35,302 nt of DNA from Pseudomonadaceae bacterium (lineage in GTDB: Bacteria > Pseudomonadota > Gammaproteobacteria > Pseudomonadales > Pseudomonadaceae), in assembly GCA_019747155.1 (NCBI GenBank), contig JAIERD010000234.1, positions 1-35,302 on the forward strand, written 5' to 3'. Under the pieces are notes generated by a model. That model was not told where the DNA came from. It saw nothing but the letters and a program-made list of their open reading frames with translations, and made no database searches. Shown in pieces: positions 19,885-28,992 of the stretch. How positions within the stretch are numbered: the stretch's first letter is position 1; every line of letters starts with the position of its first letter. Made by a program: the position numbers and the translations under genes.

Positions 19885-20334
19885 TCAGCGTTGCTCTGCG
19901 CCGCTTAGGCGTTGCGCCAGCTCATCGAGCATTTTTTGCTCACGCTTGTCCTCAGCTTGCCGCGCCTCTTGCTGGTAGCGCTGCACCAACTTGCGCAAAG
20001 CCTCCAGACGAGCATAGCGTTGCTGCCAGAGTTCGCGCGCTTTGTTCACATTATTGAGATGCCAGGCCGCCGCCTGCCGTTGCTGGTTGATGGCCGTCTC
20101 CAACTGCGACAGAAAACGCTGATAGCCCATCAGCCACTGCCCGGAAACGCCCTGCCGGCCTTGGGTCAGCCATTGCTGCTGGTAATCGCCCAGGTAGCGC
20201 TCCAGCTCACCCAGTTTAGTCTCGGCCTGGGTCAGCAATAACTGCGTGTGACCCAGGCTTCTTGCGGCCTCACGCTCAGCGCGCTCGGCCATATCAACCA
20301 CTGGCGCCAGCCTAGCGGCACGGCTTGGCTGCAT
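19885..20334 (-). CDS. fliJ: Flagellar export chaperone FliJ
   Basis: Coiled-coil, Q/R/E-rich 149-aa protein directly downstream of fliI. Confidence 0.88.
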   Translation of the reverse strand: MQPSRAARLAPVVDMAERAEREAARSLGHTQLLLTQAETKLGELERYLGDYQQQWLTQGRQGVSGQWLMGYQRFLSQLETAINQQRQAAAWHLNNVNKARELWQQRYARLEALRKLVQRYQQEARQAEDKREQKMLDELAQRLSGAEQR

Positions 20335-20337
20335 GAC

Positions 20338-21696
20338 TTAAGCGCCCGCCTGAGGATTAAACAGCGCAGTTAATTGCAAACCACTCTGCTGCAGGCTTTC
20401 ACTTTCATCCAGGCCCTGGCGCAGGTACATCGCCATGGCCGGTTGCAGCGCAATGGCCAGATCGGTTTGCGGATCGCCACCCGGCACATAAGCGCCGACG
20501 CTGATCAGATCGCGGCTCTGCTGATAACGTGACCAGAGTTGTTTGAAGCGTTGCGACTCGCGCAAATGTTGCGGCGTAATCACCTGCGGCATCACCCGGC
20601 TGATCGAGGCCTCGATATCAATGGCTGGGTAATGCCCCTCTTCGGCCAAGCGCCGCGACAGCACTATATGGCCGTCGAGCACGCCTCGGGCGGCATCGGC
20701 GATAGGGTCCTGCTGGTCATCGCCCTCCGACAACACGGTGTAAAACGCAGTAATCGAACCACCACCTGCCTCGGCATTACCGGCCCGCTCAACCAACTTG
20801 GGCAATTTGGCAAACACCGAGGGCGGATAGCCTTTGGTCGCCGGCGGCTCGCCAATCGCCAGAGCAATCTCGCGCTGGGCCTGGGCGAAACGGGTCAGCG
20901 AATCCATCAGCAGTAATACGTTTTTGCCCTTATCGCGAAAATATTCGGCAATCCGCGTGCAGTACATGGCCGCCCGCAGGCGCATCAGGGGCGCGTCATC
21001 AGCAGGGGATGCGACCACCACCGAGCGTTTCAGCCCCTCTTCGCCGAGGATATTTTCGATAAATTCCTTTACCTCGCGGCCCCGTTCACCGATCAGCCCG
21101 ACCACGATAATGTCGGCCTCGGTAAAGCGCGTCATCATCCCCAGCAGCACGCTCTTGCCCACCCCGGTACCGGCGAACAAACCCAGTCGCTGGCCACGCC
21201 CTACCGTTAACAGGGCGTTAATGCTGCGAATTCCGACATCCAGAGGCTGATTGATCGGTTCACGCTTAAGCGGGTTGATGGTCGGGCCGTCGAGCGGCAC
21301 CCAATCCTCGGCTTTCATCCCACCCTTGCCATCCAGGGCGCGGCCGGCGCCGTCGAGTACCCGGCCGAGCATCGACATGCCCATCGGCAAGCGCCCGGAA
21401 TCCGGCAGTGGCACTACCCGAGCGCCTGGTGCGATCCCAGCCAGATTACCGACTGGCATCAAGAACACCCGACCGCCAGAGAAACCCATGACTTCAGCTT
21501 CAACCTGCACCGGGTGGTAACTGTCTTGATTGATCACCATGCAGCGACTGCCCAGAGCTGCGCGCAAGCCTTCAGCCTCCAGGGTCAGGCCGACCATGCG
21601 CAGCAGTCGCCCCTCAACCACAGGCTGCTCGGGCAGATTGACGGCGGTTTGATAGCCGCTTAAGCGCTTGCTAAAACTGCTGCGCTCAAGACGCAT
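20338..21696 (-). CDS. fliI: Flagellar export ATPase FliI
   Basis: [43 protein letters not shown]; start chosen at MRLERSSF, overlapping fliH. Confidence 0.97.
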   Translation of the reverse strand: MRLERSSFSKRLSGYQTAVNLPEQPVVEGRLLRMVGLTLEAEGLRAALGSRCMVINQDSYHPVQVEAEVMGFSGGRVFLMPVGNLAGIAPGARVVPLPDSGRLPMGMSMLGRVLDGAGRALDGKGGMKAEDWVPLDGPTINPLKREPINQPLDVGIRSINALLTVGRGQRLGLFAGTGVGKSVLLGMMTRFTEADIIVVGLIGERGREVKEFIENILGEEGLKRSVVVASPADDAPLMRLRAAMYCTRIAEYFRDKGKNVLLLMDSLTRFAQAQREIALAIGEPPATKGYPPSVFAKLPKLVERAGNAEAGGGSITAFYTVLSEGDDQQDPIADAARGVLDGHIVLSRRLAEEGHYPAIDIEASISRVMPQVITPQHLRESQRFKQLWSRYQQSRDLISVGAYVPGGDPQTDLAIALQPAMAMYLRQGLDESESLQQSGLQLTALFNPQAGA

Positions 21697-22501
21697 CGGA
21701 CGGCTCGGCAGTGACTTCCACGGCAGCACTTAAATCCAGCGACAAATCTGCCGCAGGGGGATTGCTGAGTTGCTCGCGCTGCTGCTCAAACAATTGCTTA
21801 AGCGCCAGCTCCAAGCGGGTTTCGACGCTGGCATCAATTTGGCTGTGCTCGGTTTCAACCCGGCAGCCGCCGGCCAATAGCTGCTGATCTTCGAGAATCC
21901 GCCAGCTTTCTTCATGGCGCTCGCGCAGGGCTTTAACCAGCTCGAAATCCTGCGGATTGATATGAATACGCAGGTTGCCGGCGCCCATCGGCAGCAATTT
22001 GAGGGCCTCGCTTAACACCTGGGCAAGCTGGCTGGAGTTGCACAACAACTCGCGGCGCACCACTTGTCGGCAAACGTGGTTCACCAACTTCACCAGCGCT
22101 TGTTCAATTTGCTGATCTTGCTCGGCAATTGGCGCCAACAATTGGCCCATCAACAGCTCAAGACGGGCAAGCTTGGCTTGCAAAGCGACATCGGCCTCTT
22201 GCTTGGCCTTTAATTGCCCGGCATGGAAACCGTCTTTCTCACCAACGGCAAACCCTTCGTTGTAAGCGTCCTGGCGAATCGCTTCGAGTTCATCGAGCGT
22301 CAAAGGTTTGACCGACTCCAGAGCAACCTCTTCGCCCTGCGCAGTGCTTGCCTCAGGCGCGGTTGGCTGGCTAGTCTCCGGCGTCTCCGGCAGATAAGTC
22401 GGCGCAGACGCGTCCGCCTCAAAGCTGGGCAAACTCCAGCGATCAAAGCTGCTGACATCTTTGGCGCGAATCAATTCGCTGGGAACTTCCTTAGCCGCCA
22501 T
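21686..22501 (-). CDS. fliH: Flagellar assembly protein FliH
   Basis: [24 protein letters not shown]...[16 protein letters not shown]; upstream of fliI; SD GAGGAAG before the ATG. Confidence 0.94.
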   Translation of the reverse strand: MAAKEVPSELIRAKDVSSFDRWSLPSFEADASAPTYLPETPETSQPTAPEASTAQGEEVALESVKPLTLDELEAIRQDAYNEGFAVGEKDGFHAGQLKAKQEADVALQAKLARLELLMGQLLAPIAEQDQQIEQALVKLVNHVCRQVVRRELLCNSSQLAQVLSEALKLLPMGAGNLRIHINPQDFELVKALRERHEESWRILEDQQLLAGGCRVETEHSQIDASVETRLELALKQLFEQQREQLSNPPAADLSLDLSAAVEVTAEPSDAS

Positions 22502-22520
22502 CTGAGACTTCCTCGCTTAG

Positions 22521-22825
22521 GGAACCGCTGAAAAACTACTGCGCTCGGTTATGCTGCGTTGAAATCATCCTCACAGCCACAGGCTGAACGCGCTTTAGCG
22601 CGGCCCCGGAGGGGTGAGCGAAGCGAATCAAATGCTCATTTACAGCACGTAAACTGCGCTTTTGACTCACTACGTTCGCCCTACGGGTCAGCCGTTGGCT
22701 GTTACTCCGCTTCGCTACGTTGCGGCTGCTTTCGCCTTGTGACCCACATGGATGTGGGAAATGCAGCTAGCCCGCAGGAGCGGGCGTCGCACTAACCATC
22801 GCTCGCTACCTTTTTCAGAGGCTCC
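22521..22825. mobile_element. 305-bp non-autonomous MITE-like insertion between fliG and fliH
   Basis: Imperfect terminal inverted repeats GGAACCGCTGAAAAA / GGAGCCTCTGAAAAA (13 of 15 identical); flanked by TTAG direct repeats at 22517-22520 and 22826-22829; no credible CDS; several internal palindromes. Confidence 0.8.
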
Positions 22826-23842
22826 TTAGATCATTGCTTCGCCGCCAGCACCGCCGAGCATAATCTCGCCAGCGTCGGCCATGCGTCGGGCAATGGTGAG
22901 GACTTCTTTTTGCGCCGTTTCAACATCACTGACCCGCACCGGCCCGCGGGCTTCCAGGTCATCACGGAGCAACTCTGCGGCACGCTTGGACATATTTTTG
23001 AAGACTTTTTCTTTGATGCCTTCATCGGCGCCCTTCAGCGCGATCACCAGCACATCGGAGGACACCTCGCGCAGCAAGGCTTGAATGCCCTTGTCATCGA
23101 CATCGGCAAGGTTGTCGAAGACAAACATCAGGTCCTCGATCTGGGTGGACAGGTCTTCATCGACCTCGCGGATCGAGTCCATCAACTGGCCTTCGATGGT
23201 GCTGTCGAGGAAGTTCATGATGTCCGCCGCCCGCTTAACCCCGCCCATCGCGGCGCGGGTGTTGCTTGAACTGCCGGAGAATTGCTTCTCTAATATCTGG
23301 TTGAGTTCTTTCAGCGCCGCCGGCTGCACGGTATTCAGTGACGACACCCGCAGAACTATATCCAGGCGAACTTTATGGTCGAAATGGCCCAGCACCTCGC
23401 CAGCTTGGTCCGGGTCCAGATAGGCCACCACGATGGCCTGAATTTGTGGGTGTTCGAAGCGAATCACATCGGCGACCGCCCGCGGCTCCATCCACTTCAG
23501 GCTGTCCAGACCGCTGGTGCTGCCGCCGAGGAGGATGCGGTCAATGAGGTTGCCGGCTTTGTCTTCACCCAAGGCCTGGGTGAGCATTTTGCGAATATAG
23601 CCGTCAGCACCCACCCCGAGACTGGTTTGATCGCCAACCGTCTCGACAAACTCGCCCATCACCCCTTCAACCTGCTCGCGCTGCACATTACCCATGTGCG
23701 ACATAGCCACGCCAACCCGCTGCACTTCCTTGGGGCTCAAATGGCGCAGCACTTGCGCGGCATCGGTTTCGCCGAGCGAGAGCAGCAAAATAGCGGCTTT
23801 ATCAACCTTGCTCAGCTTGGCTGGGGTACGTGCGTCACTCAT
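22826..23842 (-). CDS. fliG: Flagellar motor switch protein FliG
   Basis: LSKVDKAAILLLSLGETDAAQVLRHLSPKEVQRVGVAMS; FEHPQIQAIVVAYLDPDQAGEVL; C-terminal MFVFDNLADVDDKGIQALLREV. Confidence 0.97.
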   Translation of the reverse strand: MSDARTPAKLSKVDKAAILLLSLGETDAAQVLRHLSPKEVQRVGVAMSHMGNVQREQVEGVMGEFVETVGDQTSLGVGADGYIRKMLTQALGEDKAGNLIDRILLGGSTSGLDSLKWMEPRAVADVIRFEHPQIQAIVVAYLDPDQAGEVLGHFDHKVRLDIVLRVSSLNTVQPAALKELNQILEKQFSGSSSNTRAAMGGVKRAADIMNFLDSTIEGQLMDSIREVDEDLSTQIEDLMFVFDNLADVDDKGIQALLREVSSDVLVIALKGADEGIKEKVFKNMSKRAAELLRDDLEARGPVRVSDVETAQKEVLTIARRMADAGEIMLGGAGGEAMI

Positions 23843-23859
23843 CTGGCTTGATCCACTGT

Positions 23860-25650
23860 TTATTCACCATCATTGATCCATTCTTTAACAACCTGGGCCA
23901 CGCGCCCGGCGTCTTCAGCCACCAACCCCTTGATGGCGTTCAGTTGTGCATCATAACCCTCAGTGGGGCTGGGTAGCAGGATGCTTTGCGGGCCACTGAT
24001 GCTGACCCGATCATCGGACAGCTCACCGCCATAGCCACCCATGGCGCCCAGCTCAACATCACTGCCACGTCCACCGCCCGCATGGCCTTTGCCGGCACTG
24101 CTGATATTTTTCAGCACTGGCCGCAGCACGCCAAACACCAGCAGCAGGATAAACAGCACGCCCATGACCTGCTTGATAATGTCCCAGAACCAGGGCTGGG
24201 TGTAGAACGGTATGCTGATGATCTCATCGCCGTCCTGGGCCACGAATGGCGTGTTAATCACGCTGACGCTGTCGCCACGGCTGGCATCAAAACCCACCGA
24301 GTCCTGCACCAAGCGGGTAAAACGCGCGAGCTCGGCGGCCGTCCAAGGCACATGGGTGACCTCAGCGGTTTTCGCATCAACCTTGGTTTGGTCGTCCAGC
24401 ACCACCGCCACCGACAGCCGCCGCAAACGGCCTTGCTGCTGCTTGGTGTAGCTAACCGAGCGATCCAACTCATAGTTACGCGTCGATTGTTCACGCTTAT
24501 CTGCCGGGAACGGCGCCAACATCGGCTGACCGGTGGCGGGATCAATTACCTGCTGACCATTGGCATCCAACAACGGGTTACCCGCAGCAATCGCCGCAGG
24601 CGCGCCGGCCGCCGCTGCGCCGCCGGTTTGTTGTGGCGCCGAGGACGGCCCCGGCGGTTGATTGCTCAAGGCGCCTGGCACACCTTGCGCGCCCAAGCCG
24701 GCTTGACGCTGCTCGTTAACCTTTTGCTCACTGCGCAGCGCCGGCTGATCGGGGTTGAACATCTCCGAGGTGGACTCCACCGCGCTGAAATCAACATCCG
24801 CCGAGACTTCCGCCTTGTAACGGCCGCTGCCCAGTACCGGCTGCAAAATGTTGTGCACCCGCTGGGTAAACATCCCCTCCATGCGCCGGCTGTAGTCGTA
24901 CTGTTTGCCGGCCATGCTGAGTTCGGAGTTCTCACCTTGTTCGGAGAGCAACTGGCCTTTTTGATCGACCACTGTCACCTGCGACTTATCCAGCTCCGGC
25001 ACGCTGGTGGCGACCAAGTTAACAATCGCCATCACCTGGCTCGACTCCAGGCTGCGCCCCGGGTACAGCTCAACCAGCACCGAGGCGGTGGGTTTACGCT
25101 CGTCACGGACGAACACCGAGCCTTTTGGAATAGCCAGATGCACCCGCGCCGCTTTGACGTTATTCAAACTTGAGACCGTCCGCGCCAGCTCGCCCTCGAG
25201 GCTGCGCCGATAACGGGTGGTTTCCATAAACTGACTGGTGCCCAGGCCCTGATCCTGATCGAGCATTTCAAAACCATGATTACCGTCGCTCGGCGCGACC
25301 CCGGCGGCAGCCAGCTTCAAGCGGGCGCGCGGCAGGTCGTCGGCCTTGACCAGCAAAGCGCCTGAGTTGGGCTCCAGGCTGTAGGCAATATCGGCCGCAG
25401 TCAGTGTCTCGATCACCTGATTGGTGTCCAAGCCCGACAGGCTGCCATACAAGGGGCGGTAGTCCGGTTGTTGCGACCACAGCACCACAGCAAAACCAAT
25501 CGCCACGCTGGCGGCCAGACCGACCAGCAAACCAACCTGGCGGAGCATGGTCATCCCGGCCAGGTTTTCTAAAAAGGTCAGGCCAAACAGCGGCGGTTTG
25601 GAATCTGCCGAACCGGTAGTGGCAGGAAGCGTATCGAGGGCTGTGGCCAT
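23860..25650 (-). CDS. fliF: Flagellar MS-ring protein FliF
   Basis: YRPLYGSLSGLDTNQVIETLTAADIAYSLEPNSGALLVKADDLPRARLKLAAAGV; two TM segments. Confidence 0.97.
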   Translation of the reverse strand: MATALDTLPATTGSADSKPPLFGLTFLENLAGMTMLRQVGLLVGLAASVAIGFAVVLWSQQPDYRPLYGSLSGLDTNQVIETLTAADIAYSLEPNSGALLVKADDLPRARLKLAAAGVAPSDGNHGFEMLDQDQGLGTSQFMETTRYRRSLEGELARTVSSLNNVKAARVHLAIPKGSVFVRDERKPTASVLVELYPGRSLESSQVMAIVNLVATSVPELDKSQVTVVDQKGQLLSEQGENSELSMAGKQYDYSRRMEGMFTQRVHNILQPVLGSGRYKAEVSADVDFSAVESTSEMFNPDQPALRSEQKVNEQRQAGLGAQGVPGALSNQPPGPSSAPQQTGGAAAAGAPAAIAAGNPLLDANGQQVIDPATGQPMLAPFPADKREQSTRNYELDRSVSYTKQQQGRLRRLSVAVVLDDQTKVDAKTAEVTHVPWTAAELARFTRLVQDSVGFDASRGDSVSVINTPFVAQDGDEIISIPFYTQPWFWDIIKQVMGVLFILLLVFGVLRPVLKNISSAGKGHAGGGRGSDVELGAMGGYGGELSDDRVSISGPQSILLPSPTEGYDAQLNAIKGLVAEDAGRVAQVVKEWINDGE

Positions 25651-25665
25651 GATTTAGTCTCGCTG

Positions 25666-25998
25666 TTAAACCGGCATCTGCATGATGTCTTGATAGGCCT
25701 GAACCAGTTTATTTCGTACCTGGGTCACGGCCTGAAACGAGACGCTGGATTTTTGCGCAGCAATCATCACATCCGTTAGGTCAACGCCGCTCTTGCCGAT
25801 TTCAAAGGCAGTCGCCAACTGACTGGAAGCCTTCTGGGTATCGTTAACCTTATTGACCGCCTGCCCAAGCATGTCAGAGAAGCTTGGCGCACCGGCCTCC
25901 TGCACGCTGGCAGCAGGTTTCGGGCGCGACATCGCCTCGGTCTGCATGGAACGCATTTCCAACATCAGGCGATTAAATTCGATACCTTGGCTCATCAC
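25666..25998 (-). CDS. fliE: Flagellar hook-basal body protein FliE
   Basis: [71 protein letters not shown]. Confidence 0.96.
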   Translation of the reverse strand: MMSQGIEFNRLMLEMRSMQTEAMSRPKPAASVQEAGAPSFSDMLGQAVNKVNDTQKASSQLATAFEIGKSGVDLTDVMIAAQKSSVSFQAVTQVRNKLVQAYQDIMQMPV

Positions 25999-26052
25999 AT
26001 TCCTCCACTGGCCGCGGTTTTTTGACGCTTCGCGGCGCGATACAGAGACGAT

Positions 26053-26068
26053 AGCAACAAGGGTGCCA
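26053..26068 (-). promoter_or_regulatory. Sigma54 promoter upstream of fliE
   Basis: Minus strand TGGCAC-CCTTG-TTGCT, an exact match to the TGGCAC-N5-TTGCW consensus, about 60 nt upstream of fliE. Confidence 0.92.
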
Positions 26069-26131
26069 GCTAGTCGCGTTTGGGCGAGTTAGTTGCTAAA
26101 TATCCGGCCGATAAATCTGCACGCAGCAAAG

Positions 26132-26163
26132 AGCGGCGGCTTAGCCCAAGCTAAGCCACCGCT
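26132..26163 (-). terminator. Intrinsic terminator after fleR
   Basis: 14-bp stem AGCGGTGGCTTAGC / GCTAAGCCGCCGCT with 4-nt loop and one G-T position, followed on the minus strand by CTTTGCTG; 57 bp downstream of the fleR stop. Confidence 0.65.
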
Positions 26164-26220
26164 GCACTCCCTCAAGCACTACCGCAGCCCCCACGCTCAG
26201 CGCGAAAGGCCTGCAGCCAC

Positions 26221-27651
26221 TCAACTGGCGAACAAATAGGACTCCACATCCATGCCGGCATCGCGCATCTGCGCAAGCTTGTAGCGCAAGGTGCGTGGAC
26301 TGATCCCCAGCCGATCAGCAGCCTCTTTACGCCGCCCGCGTTCGGCACGCAGGGTGTCAACAATCAACTGAAACTCGCGGCGGCGCAGGTCTTCACCCAG
26401 CGCGCCGTTAGAGACCGCCATGCTGCTCTCGACCAGCACCCGCTCGGCAAATGCCGGCACCGCACTCGTCGGCAAGGCAACCAACAACGGCGGTAACAAC
26501 TGCGGGCTAATCGCCTGGCCAATCTGAGTGCCCAGGCAGAGATCTTGCGGTTGAATCAAACCGCCCTGCTGCAGGATCAGCGCACGCTGAATCGCATTGT
26601 CCAGTTCGCGCACATTACCCGGCCAGGGGTGCGCAATCAGACAAGCCTGTGCCGGCGCCGACAAGCGCACGGGGGCATGCTTCATTTTTTTGACGTGCTT
26701 GGCCAGCAGCCGCTCGGCCAGCGGCAGAATATCGCCAGTGCGCTCGCGCAAAGGTCGCCACGCCAAGGGAAATACCGATAAGCGATAATACAAATCTTCA
26801 CGAAAACGCCCGGCCGCCACTTCACCAGCCAGATCGCGGTTGCTGGTGGCCAGCACCCGAATATCCAAATTAATTGGCTTACGCGCCCCTACCCGCTCAA
26901 CTTCACGTTCCTGCAAGACCCGCAATAACTTGGCCTGCAGCCCAAGCGGCATCTCGGAAATCTCATCGAGCAAAATACTGCCACCCTCAGCCAATTCAAA
27001 CTTGCCCGGCTGGGCGGCAATCGCGCCGGTGAAGGCGCCCTTCTCATGGCCAAACAGCGTGGCTTCCAACATGTTGTCGGGGATCGCCGCGCAGTTAATC
27101 GCAATAAATGGCTTATTGGCCCGTGGCGATTGCTGATGGATATAGCGCGCCAGTACCTCCTTACCGGTGCCCGACTCGCCAGTGATCAACACGGTCGATT
27201 CGCTTTGCGCCACCCTCGAAGCCAGCTCCAGCAATTGCTGACTGGCCGGCTCGCAAGCCACCGGCCCCTCACCGTCAAAGCTCGTGACCCGCCCCAACGC
27301 ATGCCGGGCCACCAGGTCAAGCAAGGTTTTCGGCTCAAAGGGCTTGACCAGATAATCCGCCGCGCCTTGGCGCATCGCATCCACGGCCCGCTCAACCGCG
27401 CCGAAGGCGGTCATCAGCAGCACCGGCAATTGCGGGTAGCGCGCACGAATCAGGCCGAGCAGCTGATGACCATCCATGCCCGGCATATTCACATCGCTGA
27501 CCACCAGGCTGAACGACTCTTGCGCCAACGCCTTAAGCGCAGCCTCAGCACTATCCACCGCGCAATAGGTATGCCCACCGAGCATCAGGGTATCGGCCAG
27601 CGCCTCGCGCAGGGCGCGGTCATCCTCAACCAACAGAACTTTAGCAAGCAT
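26221..27651 (-). CDS. fleR: Sigma54-dependent response regulator FleR
   Basis: REC domain, AAA+ domain ([26 protein letters not shown]), Fis-type HTH at C-terminus; overlaps fleS. Confidence 0.96.
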   Translation of the reverse strand: MLAKVLLVEDDRALREALADTLMLGGHTYCAVDSAEAALKALAQESFSLVVSDVNMPGMDGHQLLGLIRARYPQLPVLLMTAFGAVERAVDAMRQGAADYLVKPFEPKTLLDLVARHALGRVTSFDGEGPVACEPASQQLLELASRVAQSESTVLITGESGTGKEVLARYIHQQSPRANKPFIAINCAAIPDNMLEATLFGHEKGAFTGAIAAQPGKFELAEGGSILLDEISEMPLGLQAKLLRVLQEREVERVGARKPINLDIRVLATSNRDLAGEVAAGRFREDLYYRLSVFPLAWRPLRERTGDILPLAERLLAKHVKKMKHAPVRLSAPAQACLIAHPWPGNVRELDNAIQRALILQQGGLIQPQDLCLGTQIGQAISPQLLPPLLVALPTSAVPAFAERVLVESSMAVSNGALGEDLRRREFQLIVDTLRAERGRRKEAADRLGISPRTLRYKLAQMRDAGMDVESYLFAS

Positions 27652-28873
27652 GACTCTTTACTCCTGTGTCGCGATTATTGCCCGCATGAATCAGCGGTAA
27701 GGTCAGAATCGCGCAAGTACCGCGCGCCACCCTTGAACGTAACTGCAAAGTACCTTGATGAGCCCGCGCCACCGCCTGCACCACCGCCAAGCCCAAGCCG
27801 GTGCCGGTGGTTTTAGTGGTAAAAAACGGCTCACCCAAACGGGCCAAGATGGCACTGTCGATACCGCTGCCGTTGTCACTGATGCACAGCCGCAGCGAAC
27901 TGCCACGGCTGTACAGATGCACTTTCAAGCGTGATGCGGGGCCGGCCGCCTGCAGGGCGTTTTCGACCAGATTCATCAGTGCACCGACCAGAGTGTCGCG
28001 GTTACACAGCAACTCGCCGCTGTGGCTGTCGCACTGCCAACGCACCGCGCGCTCTTGCACATGGGCCTCGGCGGCCGAGCGCAAGGCGTCAAACAGGTCT
28101 TTGGGGGTTAAGCGATCCGGCAGCGGTAATTCGCCACGGGCGAACACCAGCATGTCGCGGACCTGATGCTCCAATTCATAAAGCCGCTCTTTGAGTCGCC
28201 CGGCAAAGCGCTGCTGCTGCTCGGCCGGCAACACCTGCTCGGTTAGATGGCTGGCATACAGCAAGGCGGCCGATAACGGCGTGCGAATCTGATGGGCCAA
28301 AGAGGCGACCATCCGCCCCAACGCCGACAGCCGCTCATGGCGCGACAGCTGCTCTTGCAAGCGCCGGGTTTCGGTCAGGTCGGTGAGCAGAATCAGCTGG
28401 CCCGGCTCACCATTCAGCGAGCGGGTCGCCATGGCTAGGCGGCGGCCGTCTTTAAGAGAAATTTCATGGCCGTCGTCCTCGCGCGGGGCAAAGTTGCGGG
28501 CAATCACCAAGCGCCAGAGCATACCCACCAAGGGCAAACCCAAAAAGCCGCAAGCGGCCGGATTGGCGTCGCGGACCACGCCCTGACCATCGAGCACTAT
28601 CACGCCACCAGGCAGCAGATCGAGCAGGCTTTGCAGGCGCTGAGCGAGACGTTCTTTCTCGGCCAGTTCTTGAATGCGCTGCGCACTGACCTGTGCCAGC
28701 TGACCATTAAGCTCAGCGACCTGGGTCTCGAGTAAATTGTAGGAATCACTGAGTTGCGACGACATCTGATTGAACACGGCAAATGCCTGTTCGAGGTTCG
28801 CGCGGCTAGCCGGTTCAACCGGCGCAGCAACCTGCAAATCAGTGGCGGGGGTCAGGCGGGTGACTGGTTTCAT
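27641..28873 (-). CDS. fleS: Sensor histidine kinase FleS
   Basis: PAS-like region, H-box SLAHQIRTPLSAALLYASHL, HATPase (LVENALQAA...DNGSGID...GTGLGLAVVQAV). Confidence 0.95.
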   Translation of the reverse strand: MKPVTRLTPATDLQVAAPVEPASRANLEQAFAVFNQMSSQLSDSYNLLETQVAELNGQLAQVSAQRIQELAEKERLAQRLQSLLDLLPGGVIVLDGQGVVRDANPAACGFLGLPLVGMLWRLVIARNFAPREDDGHEISLKDGRRLAMATRSLNGEPGQLILLTDLTETRRLQEQLSRHERLSALGRMVASLAHQIRTPLSAALLYASHLTEQVLPAEQQQRFAGRLKERLYELEHQVRDMLVFARGELPLPDRLTPKDLFDALRSAAEAHVQERAVRWQCDSHSGELLCNRDTLVGALMNLVENALQAAGPASRLKVHLYSRGSSLRLCISDNGSGIDSAILARLGEPFFTTKTTGTGLGLAVVQAVARAHQGTLQLRSRVARGTCAILTLPLIHAGNNRDTGVKSHAC

Positions 28874-28926
28874 AGTTCTCTCTCGCGCAGCGAGCCGTCA
28901 TAAAACGGTCTAGTGAGAGAGAACTA
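28873..28926. repeat. 12-bp perfect inverted repeat between the fleS start codon and its sigma54 promoter
   Basis: TAGTTCTCTCTC (28873-28884) and GAGAGAGAACTA (28915-28926), separated by 30 nt. Confidence 0.9.
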
Positions 28927-28941
28927 GCAATACTCATGCCT
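28926..28941 (-). promoter_or_regulatory. Putative sigma54 promoter upstream of fleSR
   Basis: Minus strand AGGCAT-GAGTA-TTGCT (GG-N10-GC), about 55 nt upstream of the fleS ATG. Confidence 0.78.
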
Positions 28942-28992
28942 AAAAAAATAACGTTATTTATCAAGGATATACGCAAGCATCAAAGCCAAGCG

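Noticed and set aside
22559-22795. Plus-strand 78-aa ORF inside the fliG-fliH element (MKSSSQPQAERALARPRRGERSESNAH...)
   Set aside because: Reads through repeat/palindromic sequence, no recognisable fold, typical spurious ORF of a MITE-like repeat
23986-25173. Long plus-strand ORF (395 aa) opposite fliF, and other plus-strand ORFs such as 742-1272 and 32545-33354
   Set aside because: Antisense shadows of well-identified high-GC minus-strand genes; composition (His/Arg/Gln-rich) is not protein-like
26106-26115. GCCGATAA on the plus strand downstream of fleR, resembling a sigma28 -10
   Set aside because: No TAAA at the required 15-nt spacing and no plus-strand gene to drive
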